This document shows positions 22,730 through 34,418 of a DNA stretch of 64,000 nt, one piece after another. The DNA is from Sanderia malayensis (taxonomy: Eukaryota; Cnidaria; Scyphozoa; Semaeostomeae; Pelagiidae): positions 930,001 to 994,000 of the forward strand of contig RQOL01000699.1 in the NCBI GenBank assembly GCA_013076295.1. Reading direction: 5' to 3'. The notes beneath the pieces were generated by a model that saw only the letters and a list, made by a program, of their open reading frames with translations, had not been told where the DNA came from and ran no database searches. The translations under genes were made by a program, and so were the position numbers. The stretch's first letter is position 1. The number at the start of each line of letters is the position of its first letter.

Positions 22730-25700
22730 ACCCCATCAATGGTTCACGTCTTGATTAGTAAATCATGATTGATTGATTCGATTATTCATTGATGAATCAG
22801 TGATTTCCTGATTGGCATGTGTATGAAATTACTTGCTCAATTTTTTAGATGCCTGAATGGTAGCACGTTATTGCACACTGCTGCTTATTTTGGAGCCATT
22901 GATACCATCAAGGTAAGCAATCGTAAAGTTGTATTCACCATATCTCCATTTATTCAGAGTCTCTCAGTAAATGTGATTATTACCTCCAAAAAGGATTGAA
23001 GTAATAATAACAACTCTGAAATTGTATTGTGATTATTACTGATATATTATATTATTTATCATGCAGTATCGTACTGCTATTACCTTATAATAAATCTCAG
23101 TGCTGTATTTAATGCTTTGCTTATCTAAGTAGCGAGTTATTGAGTTAGTATGCCTATAAACAACGAGGTATTTTCATGCGGTGTGGCTAAATAATGAGAC
23201 CTTAGTTTAATGCACGTGTGAATATCTGTTTCAGAGTCTACTTGCTGAAAGGGTCGACGTGAATCTGCTTGATTATCGCGGAGCCACTGCTCTTCACAGA
23301 GTAAAAGATATTGATACCTTGGAGGTAAGGGCACCAGGGACGCATTTAAGTCGGTTGGGGCCCTGGGCCCAAAATTGATTTGGGCCCCTTAAAATATGTA
23401 AACAAAAATTTTTGTCACGTGTATAGTCCTCAGTACCCTGTAAGCATAATTTTATTGGCATACTAACAACTGGCTAATGGAAATAAAATTTAAAAAAAAA
23501 TCATGATTACTGGTTGATGGCGCCAAAATCAGTTTATGACATCCAGCTTCAAGGAATAATGTATCATTTAGAGGATCACATATTATCAAAAAATGAAGTC
23601 ACTGTGTTGTTTGAAGACATTACTTCTCAATTCAAACACAAGAATAAAATCAACAACAGTTCATAGGTTTTTCGAAATTTTGCTCGGGGCCCCCTAAATC
23701 TACGAATCTTAGGGGGCCCCTGGGCCCGGGCCCAATTGGCCCATGGGCAAATGCGGCACTGAAGGGCACAGTTGCATGTAATAGTACACAGCATATTTCC
23801 AGTGACAATAACACTAATTCACAGTTATTACACATGAATGCACATAAATACAGCTTAAATCTTGTACACATCTTCCAAGCAACCCTCTTAATCGCCAATC
23901 ACTTTATAACTAACAGCATCGTTCTTATGCATCTCCGTTCAAGGGTCTTATCGTTAATACCACGATGAGGACATAGCTCTATATAAACTTCACAATCACC
24001 ATGTTGACTTACAATCATTAACAGCCACTACACCTTGTAGCATACTGTACGTTAATGTATATAGCATTATTAACTCCTTCCTAAGCATAAGACCATTTCT
24101 CAGTTAGTAACAGCATTGTTACAGGCTTTACCGATATTTAATTCGAAGAATTCCACTGTAATACCATGTAAACATTATTATTTAGTAACAATCGCACTTT
24201 ACTCTATGTTGTCTGTTGCTGTTGTTGCTATTAACTGACGAATAATGATTGACATCGCTACTCAGGTACTTTTGGATGCCGGTGCAGACATAAACATTGT
24301 TGATGATGATAAGAACTCAGCCTTGCACGTGAAATGCTACGAGGAAAGCGACGAGCCAAGCCGACTGACATGCATCTCTAGACTGGTAAGTGTCGTTTTT
24401 TACATGGTAATATAAGAGAAAAGGTACAGTGGGAACAGCAAAAGAAGAGCAGCAAGTAATATCTTATCGCATAAATTGTCAAGCTTCATTTGGATCAAAG
24501 AAGAATGCTGACAGTGCAAATAACTCCACTAAAGCTTCCTTTCAGATGATATCTCAATTTGGGTAGATGTTATCTGAGGCTGTGTTAGGAACGTGGGGGT
24601 AAATTCATAACTTAGGGGCATGATTTAATTAATTATATGTTTGAATTGTTGATTGGTTTTGTCATGATCACGAATTGTAATTATAGACTGCAATTTGGGT
24701 TGTTTAATCAGGTCGACTTTTAAAGAGTTTACATATGTCTAATCTCTTCACAGATGGAGAAACGAATTTCACTCACCAGCAGGAATCGAAGAGTAAGCAA
24801 TGAACACAATGTTTTATGAGTTTATATAAATATTTATAATATTTAGAAATAAAGATAATTGTATGCAAATTTATAATTTACCTTGCTAAATACATCTTAC
24901 TTTGTTGTATCCTATTGGCTGCGTCTATGTGAATTAATATTCATGAATAATTTTGTTGCCAATACAGGGTCTGATGCCAATACATTGCTGTGCATTACAA
25001 GGCAGAATCGATGCCATAAAGCTGCTGCTTGACTTTGATGCAGAAGGAAGCATTCGCGCATGCTTGAATGAAGAAGCGGTAAGCACAACGTTTCCTAGAA
25101 TGATATCATAGTTGTGCTGTAATTTAAATAGATTCTTTTCAAAGTGGTAGAGGTAAGCTACACTGTTTCCACTATGCAAATGTCAAGAAATTCACGCAAT
25201 AGGCCATCGCACCAACACATGCCAGGACAGGCACCGAACATGCAGTTTGATCATGATTGTTGATCCTGGTAATAATAACAATCTGATATTAGCCAGTACG
25301 TCAATGTTCTTATGACTTATTTGTTCTTCAGGAAAATCCTCCAAGTTTGCCTCATCTTGCACTTGCTAATGATCACTTAGCTGTTGCGCAGTGGTAAGTA
25401 ATGCCGCCTACGCAGTTACGCTTGCTTCTTCTTCACATTCACATTAAACATTAGTAAATGTTTATGTCATTGAGAATGGACTTTCACAGCACCATTCATA
25501 AATGATCATTTTGCTTAAGTATTTTAAATTCCCTCTTTATCTATCGCGAAGCATTTTATAGGTTTGTGAATCATCAGCATTGTTCTCAAACATCTTCGTT
25601 CACAGAATTTATCTTTTTCTTTTTCAAGGCTTTACGAGCAGTCGTTTACATTCAAAGGCAAAGAACCCGACATCATTCTGGAGAAAATCATCATGGACAA

Positions 25701-27302
25701 AGTACCATGGTATTTTGACGATTCTCTCTCTTGTTTACCCCAACTTAACTATGCCTAAATACATTTCTTTGCAAGGTATAATGCCTCTTTTCAAATATTG
25801 ATAGTGAGAACAGTGAGCACGAAAAGCAGCTGTGAAGATTTATTTGAAGGTCGATGGCTTAAGCTGTATGGATATTATTGTTTGCAAGTCTTTCATTTCT
25901 TTCTTTCTTTTTCTCAGCACAATGTTCACAGAAACAATAAACTTTCTCATCCAGTCTGGTGCGTCCACAAACACTGTTTATGTCGGAGGCAATACGTAAG
26001 TCAGACCAACATATTTTGTTGCATATCACTTGCTGAATCTATTCTATTGAAGCTTACATGTCATAAGTCTTTTCTTTGCATCAGTCTCATTTATTCATAG
26101 AGACGTTTTAGATGTATTTGACTTTAGCAGCGTCACTGGTGCTTTTACCTTTCACGCGATCCTTTACTAGAGTACAGTGGCACGTACACGTTCTTAATTA
26201 AGGTCACAGTATTAAGGAGAGGTGGTCCTAGGGCGAGTTTCTGCTGTACATCGATGGCTATTTCGCATAGTCTATGCTCATCAAGTAACGAAGCTTTTAA
26301 TATGCAACTGAACTATTTTCAAGGCCCCTGTTTTCATTTTCTTCTTGTAGGCCTTTGCACCTGGCATCTTCTCAGCATCATATGACTGACATCTTGCCAC
26401 TCCTCATTCAATATGGCGCCGATGTGAATGCGTACAACGACGACCACTTTACTCCGCTTTTCTTTGCCACATCGAAGAACAACCAACATGGCGCAAAATT
26501 TCTTTTGGATAACGGTAAGCTTAATAGTTTCTCATCCTTTTTGGATTCTAAGTGTCCATCAACAGGTTTTCTGCTCCAAGCTAGCAAAAACTGAAAGTGT
26601 GTGTCACGTACAAAATGAAGTCTGCTTGCTTGTCCCAGTTATGATGAATTTGTTTGTTTTCAACCCGTCTTGCAGGCGCAGATTTACGGTTGAGGAATTA
26701 TCAAGGATTGACGGCGTTTGACTTGATACAAGATTACGACGAATGGATTGCAAGCGGCCAGTTTGATGATGATATTTTGGCAAGATTGAAAGGTATGTAA
26801 CAGTATGGTATGTAAAGGTATGATATGTAAAGGTATGTACAGGTATGTAGGTATGTAAAGGTATGTAACAGTCGCATGGGAGACAGAATATAGCACCACA
26901 TATATCTAGGCAATGCAGCATGTGGTAGATATTTGCTATGCATTCAATATGCTTGATTCAATATCTCCATGTAATGCCCTTACCACGATTTATGCAATGT
27001 ATGTAGCCATATATATGCAATGTATGCAGCTAATCTATTCAACATCTGGAGTTATATCGTAACCGTGTATATGCAGCTATGTGTAAGCAATACACGTGGA
27101 GCTATATTTACTCTAATTAGCACTCCAATTCTTTATTCCTGCAGCTTACAGTCTAAAGCAAGCTCGGGATCTTGTGAGGGCCATCAGCAAGCGAGTACAA
27201 CAAAGCACAGGTAAAACTACGACCCAGAGGCAGCAAGCAGATGAAAGAGCAAATTTACAGATGAGATCCCTACCAGCAATACTTCCTCCAATTTTCAAAT
27301 GA
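14920..27302 (+). CDS. CH-domain / ankyrin-repeat protein, 36 exons, about 1085 residues
   Basis: Exons: 14920-15052, 15211-15253, 15458-15683, 15789-15899, 16301-16435, 16565-16593, 16866-16959, 17198-17236, 17465-17559, 17879-17960, 18084-18173, 18394-18479, 18672-18712, 18876-18955, 19220-19278, 19733-19778, 19904-19994, 20164-20205, 20307-20383, 20696-20745, 21021-21117, 21376-21471, 21698-21808, 21925-22024, 22282-22402, 22849-22912, 23235-23324, 24266-24385, 24754-24792, 24968-25078, 25332-25393, 25629-25709, 25918-25995, 26351-26514, 26676-26792, 27145-27302. All phases join. Residues about 5-160 form a CH-like domain (F-T-A-W-V-N ... L-L-E-S-L-T-G; L-L-W-C-L-V-C-H-D-I-W). About 226-355 form a second (S-L-D-E-L-T-D-S-R-V-L-S-A-L-I; F-D-S-E-D-L-V-E-A-D). 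A charged middle (360-550) precedes ankyrin repeats (about 560-1030; G-N-T-S-L-H-V-A-C-R-N-G-H, T-P-L-H-L-A-S). Actin binding is likely only by family. The chosen ATG follows an AAG that could instead be a splice acceptor, so upstream exons are possible. Confidence 0.8.
22226..22245. other. Imperfect inverted repeat in intron
   Basis: TATGGTCTATTG near 22196 and CAATAGACCATA near 22236 flank a short AT-rich loop, so the intron before exon 22282 could form a hairpin. No gene function is visible. Confidence 0.45.
22403..22731. repeat. (CTA/ACT)n trinucleotide microsatellite
   Basis: About 330 bases of ACT/CTA triplets with interruptions, starting right at the donor of the ankyrin exon that ends at 22402. 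It gives long low-complexity reading frames on both strands that are not genes. Confidence 0.95.
23335..23761. mobile_element. Short non-autonomous hAT-like element with 8-bp target duplication
   Basis: 427 bases bounded by CAGGGACGCATTT at the left and CAGTGCCGCATTT (reverse complement) at the right, matching at 11 of 13 positions. Both ends are GC-rich with GGGCCC blocks. Identical 8-bp AAGGGCAC lies on each side (23327-23334 and 23762-23769). Eight-base duplications and CAGxG ends are hAT hallmarks. It carries no transposase. It sits 10 bases inside the intron after exon 23235-23324. Confidence 0.85.
26793..26872 (+). repeat. Tandem AGGTATGTAA repeat carrying multiple 5' splice-site copies
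   Basis: The donor of exon 26676-26792 (AAAG/GTATGT) is followed by near-copies with GT at 26808, 26818, 26833, 26843, 26851 and 26861, most reading AG/GTATGT. Confidence 0.85.
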
Positions 27303-28027
27303 TTTGGAATGGAATGGTGCAATCTGGTCTCAGCATAATGGAATTATTGGTTGCTTTGTCATAGGCGTGTCGTCAATTGTAAACTGCAGTTATGTAAGAC
27401 GCCAGTCAGAATGGCATCTTGTACTTGCATTCGGTTACAATGGAAATGAAGTAACTATGGAGTTGGCGCACCACAGTGATAATATATGCTAAGCTAAACA
27501 CTGTATTTTTGTTGTACAGACAAAGCTGCTGCCACGAAATTTCCAATTTAAGGCCAGCTGATAATTAATGTTTTGTTTGTATATATTTTGTATTTATAAA
27601 TTTTTTGTCTTGGACTGAAGTAGAAATGGACAAACCGAAATGTTAAGATAACCCTGTCTTATTATATTTTTGTATAGGAAGTATAAGGTTATTGGTTACA
27701 ATGATCTCTCAATTGAGTAAATAAAATAATTTAATTCTATTCCAACTCGATTAGTAACCATACGACTTTCTTTAAAGCTTACCTTGCAGTGGTCCAATGC
27801 TTGTGAATATAATGATGTCAACAGAAGATTTTGGCGCGAAATGTGTTTCATTTCTTTTGCCGCTGAATTTCATCATCGTCAAACTCCAAATGTCGAATTT
27901 AAATGATCGAATTCCAGTTGAGTTGAATTGGACAGCAAAGAAGAAGAGCAAGCAAAGTAAAGAGAAGATTGTTTTCAGTTTTCAGTTGTGAACAGCAACA
28001 GTTTGTCAGCTGCAAATAAATCAAGGC
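27303..28027. other. Intergenic, CH-ankyrin gene to RBBP5
   Basis: 725 bases. It holds the 3' UTR of the ankyrin gene, with AATAAA at 27720-27725, and the RBBP5 promoter. I see no exon or repeat. Confidence 0.65.
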
Positions 28028-31000
28028 ATGATGGATTTAGAGCTAATTCGTGAGTGTTTATTGCACTTCACTTCTTTCTGTGCCTGCCTATTTTTCCCCG
28101 ATTCTTTTGGTGTAGGTCTCTCTTGTCTAGGCCCACACCACACATCACTCTTATTTAGGCCCATGAACAATGAAGATACTGAAGATACAATAGGTTCGGT
28201 CAATGAACGTCCCGCCAAATACTTGGAGCAACTGTTTATACATTTAACTGTTTATATTAGCAAAATCGTGTATCTATTCTCTTTTCTTTTAGAGTCGTTT
28301 GGACAGAGCTATCCCGAGGTATTATTTTCTGTTATTTGATTTCTTTTGTTTTGGCCGCCTATGTTAAACTTGACACCCACAGACCCAAACTGTTTTATTT
28401 AAACCAAGTAAAGTAACCTTCCCATTTGGTGAAACGGCTAATATCTAAGCTATGTCCGTGCACTTGTTCTTGTGTTGCTAATAAAGATATTGAAATCTTT
28501 CTTTGTTGTAGGAATTTGATGGGACACTTGATTCTATCAGTGCTGCATTGACTTGCGATTTCAATAGGACTGGTTCTCTTCTGGCCGTCGGCTGTAACGA
28601 TGGGCGCTTAGTTGTGTGGGACTTTCTCACCAGAGGCATAGCTAAAGTTTACAGTGCACATGTACACCCAGTTTGCTCTGTCAGGTCAGCCTTGCATATG
28701 CAATAAATTTTGTTACCTTAGCAAAGCAGCTCATTTTAGACTATGTTTGAAGTATTTTCTTATTTTAGCTGGAGCCGTAATGGCAAGAAACTGCTAAGTG
28801 CATCCACAGATTGGAATGTTGCATTGTGGGATGTGTTATCTGGAGACTGTGAGCACAGATATCGATTTCCATCAGCAATACACAAGGTTCAATTTCATCC
28901 AAGAAACAGGTTTGTTAATCTGCTTGATATTACCTGCTGTTAAACAACACTGGCTTGCATGAAAATGTCTTTGAATTTAAACATTTTTTCTCATTTGTTT
29001 TGGATACTTTCATTTAAGTATTTTGTTATTTCAGTAAGAAATTCCTTGTCTGTCCAATGAAGCATCCCCCAGTATTGGTGGAAATAGACGGAGAGCATCA
29101 TGTTTTACCAGTTGGTTCTGAGGTAATGATTCATGTTTGAACATATTAAGGGTCCTAACATGATCCTGGGAGCCACAAGGAAAGCCTGATAAGTGATATA
29201 AGGAACAATGGTTATGCATCTATGAGCTATATGTTCTAAATTTTACTGTGAACAAAACATAATTTAAGAAACATTGATCTATGAGCTATATGTTCTAAAT
29301 TTTACTGTGAACAAAACATAATTTAAGAAACATTGATCTATGAGCTATATGTTCTAAATTTTACTGTGAACAAAACATAATTTAAGAAACATTGATCTAT
29401 GAGCTATATGTTCTAAATTTTAGTGTGAACAAAACATTGTTGCGGCATTTGACAGGAAAGGGGAGTACATTTTCACTGGAAATGCAAAAGGAAAAGTGAG
29501 CTATTTTGTTAGTTGTGATTTGTAATGGAGATGTGATACATCATCTAGAATCAATGTGCAATCAGTTGATTGCAACAGCTCTACTTTTTGTATGCTTTAC
29601 AATACTGATACAATACTGATCGTTTATGATAGATCTACAACAATACTGATATATCTCCATGTTTTTTGTAGATTACAGTCATAAATGCTACCACTTTATC
29701 AGTGAGTGAAGAGAGTTTGTGCATTAAACTTCCTCAGGATGAAAAATGGGCTTTCTTTTATATGCACCATGTCCTTTTAAGACCTGGGTGATTGTGTCTT
29801 TCCATTGTTTTTCCTTTCCTAGTGGAATATGGAGCATAATATCAGGGAAGATTGAGCTCTTTATTTTTTGTTTTTTTCTGTCAAAGGTGTTGACAATATT
29901 TCGCAACAGTACATCTGCCACAAGTGCAAACACAGCCATCAAATCGATAGAATTTTCAAGAAGAGGAAGGTATTTCATATTAATCTTATATTTCATGGTT
30001 TACAATAGACATTTATCCAACAATTCGCATAAGAAAAATGTTTCTTATTATTGGTTACCTTTCTGTGGCTTGCTTGGCAATGCCAGAGTTATGAGGCAAT
30101 TGGTAATGCGAGAACTGAAACTTATGAGGCGTTATAAAAACACAGCATATAGTCTATTGTACACTTACAGCATTCAAACTAAGCAACAAATACACTCATT
30201 AATGTGTATTTGTTGCTTAGTATGCCCCATTTTCAGCTTATTGTAAACATAAAAAGAGCGCCTTAAGTAATAGTATATTATAGCATAATCGAAATGTTAG
30301 ATTTAATTATTGTTTTTCAGTTCATTCCTCGTCAACTCGCAAGATCGCGTGATCAGAGTTTTTGACCGTGAAATGGTTCTATCCAGTGATGAATCATCAG
30401 AACCTGAACCCATTCAAAAACTCCAAGATTTGGTGAACAGGTAAATTGTAAATTGTTGGCTGACAGTTCGTGATTCCGACCATATATGGGCTCGAACCAC
30501 TGAAGGCATGGTCTCCCAAGAATCGAGGTCCAACACCTTATTAGGCTACACCACTATATCTTTCATCTATTTTCTCTTTGCGTTGTTTGATTTGAATGTC
30601 TTTCTTTACAGAACATTATGGAAGAAATGCTGTTTCTCTGGCGATGGAGACTACATAGTTGCAGGTAATACTTGCACCCTGAGCATCATATCCAGCTATT
30701 ACTCTGCGATATATTTCATCACATCCACGCAGTGTACGGAAGTGTAACAAAAGGAAGCATACACATATATGCAGCGATATTACTTTCGTTTTTTCAGGCT
30801 CTTCAAGGCAGCATTCATTGTATATTTGGGAACGTAGCGCGGGCACTCTAGTCAAGATATTGAACGGAACTAAAGGAGAGTTACTGCTTGATGTTGTTGT
30901 AAGTGTGCAGCGGACTACGCTCTTCTATTAAACTTCTTAAACACAACTGCTCTTATTTAATAAACGCAGCAAGACGTTGTGAGGAAATTTAATAGACGCC

Positions 31001-34000
31001 CAGGGCTTCTATTAAAATGCATGCAATCTTAATATAGATGTTGTTATGAAGTTTAGTAGACGCCCAGGGCTTTCACTACAGTGCATACAGTAAAAACCCG
31101 CATATTAGAACCAATGGATTAACAACCTTCAGGGTGATATTTCTGTTCACAACAATAGAAGAAACAATAGCCTATTGTCTTGGAACAATAGTCTGGATGG
31201 AAATTTACAGGTTCTTATATGCGTGTTTTTACTGTACAATCTTGATATTTTTATTAATAGCCTTGACATTTTCTTTGTGAACATTGGTTTCTTAGCTATG
31301 ATGCTTCATGCTTTATTACTCACGATTCTCTTTTGTTGTCTTCTAGTGGCACCCGATTCGTCCAATTATTTGCTCAGTTGCCAGTGGATTGGTATCGATA
31401 TGGTCTCAAACACACGTGGTTAGTGCTGAGTGCCATTTTTGCAGCGCGTAGTCAAAGCAGCACATGTAGTTTGATTTCAGGCATCGTTCCTTGCAATCGA
31501 GTAATGCATGATTTATCAACCATTGTCAATTTGTCGTATTTGCTTGATAGGAAAATTGGTCTGCATTTGCACCGGATTTTAAAGAACTTGATGAGAACGT
31601 TGAATACGAAGAAAAAGAAAGTGAATTTGACATTGTAAGTTGTTTTCAACTGAAATTATCAATCCTGCATTTCTATATTGCCATGTTGCGTGGAATGCTT
31701 TGAAATGCGTGAGCTAAATACCGGACTAATTATTACAGTAATTATTCTCCTTATCAAAGTGAGAATGCGCAAAATTAAGACTTTTTATATTAGAGAAATG
31801 CAAAGTTATGAAGGAGTTAAAAATATATATGATATTGTTTTCTGATAAACTAATCAAAGAATTAGGAAGCAAAACACTGTATTACTATGGTCTTTAATTT
31901 AATTTATGGACCTGTGCTATTTGGTAGAGGTAGACTAACAACAGCTTTTGTTGTGTGCTTTAGGAAGATGAAGATAAAGAAGAAGATATTTTAGAAGGTC
32001 AAGACATGGAAGACGTAGATGTAGATGTTGTTTCAGTTGAAAGGCCATTCTACTGTAGCAGGTATGTCTATCACTGTATTTTTTCAGTATATATGGTGTA
32101 TATGTACGAGTATACTCACCGTAAAGCCCCCGTATCCATTTGTAATGATATTGAGCTCAAGTATCGCGACACTGAAGTTGTTTGGTGTATTGCTAAGCAA
32201 GTTCAAACCAATAAATTTATTGATTGGCTGTATAGTATACCTTTACAACGCTTAATATTGAAAAAAAATACGGATAAAATTTCTTTTTTGGATCCAGGGT
32301 ATTGAAAGTGACATTTTACATTCGTTAATTCTTGCCATATATTTATTTGCCATCTTTATTAAATTGTTTATATTGATAATTACTGCGAGTCTAGAATAGT
32401 TAGAGTACTATAGCAGCTTGTTTTCTCGATTTTAGCGACGAGGAAGAGAACGATGAAAATTTGTATTTCTTGCCAGTTGCACCTGAGATAGACGACCCAG
32501 AGGTAGGATCATAATAATTATAATGCGTATGATAATAATTGCCGCAATTGCTGCGCAACGCAAGGCTGGCAATTCAACTCAACTTCAATGTTGTCTTACT
32601 GATCTTTAGTCGATATGCGCATGTGTTGTGCAGTGTATTCCCACGTCCAATCCATTGCAAACTCCGTATGTGTATTTCATTTGACATCAGCGTTCTTTCC
32701 GTCGGCGGTCGCCGGGCCTAGGTGTTAAAATGCTACAGGGCTTTTTCGACACTTTCGGCTTGGGGTAGAGCACTTGCTATTTCTTTGGGGAACTATGGGG
32801 TTGGGAGAGTGCTCTGGCAAAATGAGGAAATTGGGGGTTTAGTAGCAGCCTTACACGGGGAAGCACTGACCCGCATTGGGAAGAGAGGGCTTCGCTTTAT
32901 CGCGGAGTTTTTTTTTCCCATTGATATTTTCTCAAATATTTTTCATAATAGTTAATTAGCTATTATTTTTTCAATTCAATATAAGATTCTTTGGTGAAGT
33001 CAAAGCGAGACTCCAAATGGAAGCTTTAAGCTATTGGTTGAGTTGTGCTCAACCAATGGCTCAAAGACTTCTCCTGTAGATGCTTCAACGTCTGCAACTG
33101 ATGTGTTAAAAAATTCATTATGGTGAAGATGAGAATGCAATCCAAGTCACTTTTTAAATGTCCTGTTGCATGTGGGAGTTTTTGAAGAGCGCATGCGATT
33201 CGTTGACCTGTTACGACAGTATCACCTTCTTTTGATTGTTGATATAATTCATCTTCCCCTTTTGGCTCTTATGTTCGAATCGAAACAAATTTTATTTGAA
33301 CTTGAAAGGTGAACAAATTTGACACAACAGTTTGTTGCTTTCAATAAGGATAGGGACATTGGTCTTTGACTAAAATGTGTAATAACATCGAGGATTTATT
33401 CTGATACTTCCAATTTGCTTCATAATGGATAGAAAGATTGTGCTGAATTTGGGAAGTGACATGGAAAGCTCACCTGGGTTGTATGCTGGGCCTAAATAGT
33501 TTGGCGTTGGCCTAAATCCTGCATCAAGAGATTACACTCGAGGATCAAGTGGATATTTTTGCAAAACTGGATAATCAAAATGTTACAGCAATGTTGTCAG
33601 TTGGTACAATTTTTGCATTTGGAATTAAAATATTAGAGTTTTGCGAATTCAAACCAACCAACCAAAGTAATGGAACAAAGAAAGGACTCTTTTCCCCCTG
33701 TAATCAGCAACACCCCCCTCCCCATCAATATCAATACCAGCCAAGCCAGAGCTGCCGGAACCTTAACGCACTTATTTTCTCTTTTTAAAACAAGTTAATT
33801 AATTTGAAATTAAACATAAGTTGATAATGAGTTGTATAACATGTTAACGGATGCCTGTGTCTTTTGTTTCCAGGGCGAGATGCCTACGTTTGAAGGTGAG
33901 CAGCAGGCTCTCCAAAAGCCAGCCTCTCCTAAACAAGATCAAATGCCGAGTGATACCTTGAAACGCCGAGCAAGCGACGAAAACGGTCACCACGGGTCTT

Positions 34001-34403
34001 CGAAGAAAAAACCCAAAGTCGTCGATGTGCATATCAATGGGGATTCTTTTGATCAGAACTCAGGTGAGGCTAATGCTTATTTGTATTCGGCAATTGTTTA
34101 CTTTTATCAAGGCATTGAACTGATGTAAGTTTGTTACTGATACCGAATTTGATCGTTTTCGCAGAGAAATCTGCTCACGACCGGTCTGGCAAACCGAAAC
34201 GAGAAACGACAAAGCCGAGAAAACCCGGACCGAAGAAGTCGGCGACGTCTCGCACGATGACGACGAAAAAACTCGATGCCGACGAAGACAATTCGCAGGA
34301 GGTTCCCGAGAATAGATTTGACATGATGAGCAAAGACATTGAAATGAAACAAGAAGGAATGGATGCTATGAAAGGACAAGTTGTACCAGATGAAACAACT
34401 TGA
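28028..34403 (+). CDS. RBBP5: Retinoblastoma-binding protein 5 homologue (COMPASS/MLL core subunit)
   Basis: Seventeen exons: 28028-28049, 28293-28318, 28512-28684, 28769-28909, 29035-29122, 29424-29495, 29672-29701, 29887-29969, 30321-30440, 30612-30664, 30798-30898, 31347-31415, 31551-31634, 31964-32061, 32436-32502, 33874-34063, 34165-34403; 551 residues (human 538). The WD40 propeller is recognised throughout: [52 protein letters not shown]. After it come the segment L-D-E-N-V-E-Y-E-E, which activates MLL in known orthologues, the acidic S-S-D-E-E-E patch, and [13 protein letters not shown], the WDR5/ASH2L contact region. The basic tail with K-P-R-K-P-G-P-K-K is poorly conserved and AT-hook-like. 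Two tandem ATGs open the frame; the first is used. Role: nuclear H3K4 methylation. Confidence 0.95.
29222..29438. repeat. 59-bp tandem repeat (3.6 copies) overlapping an RBBP5 3' splice site
   Basis: Copies start at 29222, 29281, 29340 and 29399. The last runs into exon 29424-29495: TTTTAG/TGTGAACAAAACATTG is the real acceptor, while copies 1-3 read TTTTACTGTGAACAAAACAT, with C in place of the acceptor G. Confidence 0.95.
30178..30221. repeat. Perfect 18-bp inverted repeat, 8-base loop
   Basis: Arms 30178-30195 and 30204-30221 (ACTAAGCAACAAATACAC and its exact complement) around TCATTAAT, in the RBBP5 intron before exon 30321. Confidence 0.9.
31088..31234. mobile_element. MITE copy (best-preserved), 147 bp with TA flanks
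   Basis: Starts CAGTAAAAACCCGCATATTA and ends as its inverted repeat (GCGTGTTTTTACTG). TA lies on both sides (31086-31087 and 31235-31236). The core contains ACAATAGAAGAAACAATAGCC. It is in the RBBP5 intron between exons 30798-30898 and 31347-31415. TA duplication suggests mobilisation by a Tc1/mariner-pogo type transposase, by inference. Confidence 0.82.
32503..33873. other. Longest RBBP5 intron (1.37 kb)
   Basis: Much longer than its neighbours. It includes a more GC-rich patch near 32690-32900 and a short inverted repeat near 33038-33056 (TTGGTTGAG ... CTCAACCAA). It may hold decayed mobile DNA, but I recognise no family and no exon. Confidence 0.4.
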
Positions 34404-34418
34404 TATATATCTGGCAAT

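Noticed and set aside
22341..22758. Ser-rich and Thr/Leu-rich open frames on both strands
   Set aside because: Translation of the (CTA)n microsatellite inside an intron.
29222..29438. CRISPR-like array (regular 59-bp repeats)
   Set aside because: Repeats are contiguous without variable spacers, in a eukaryotic intron; they are a tandem duplication.
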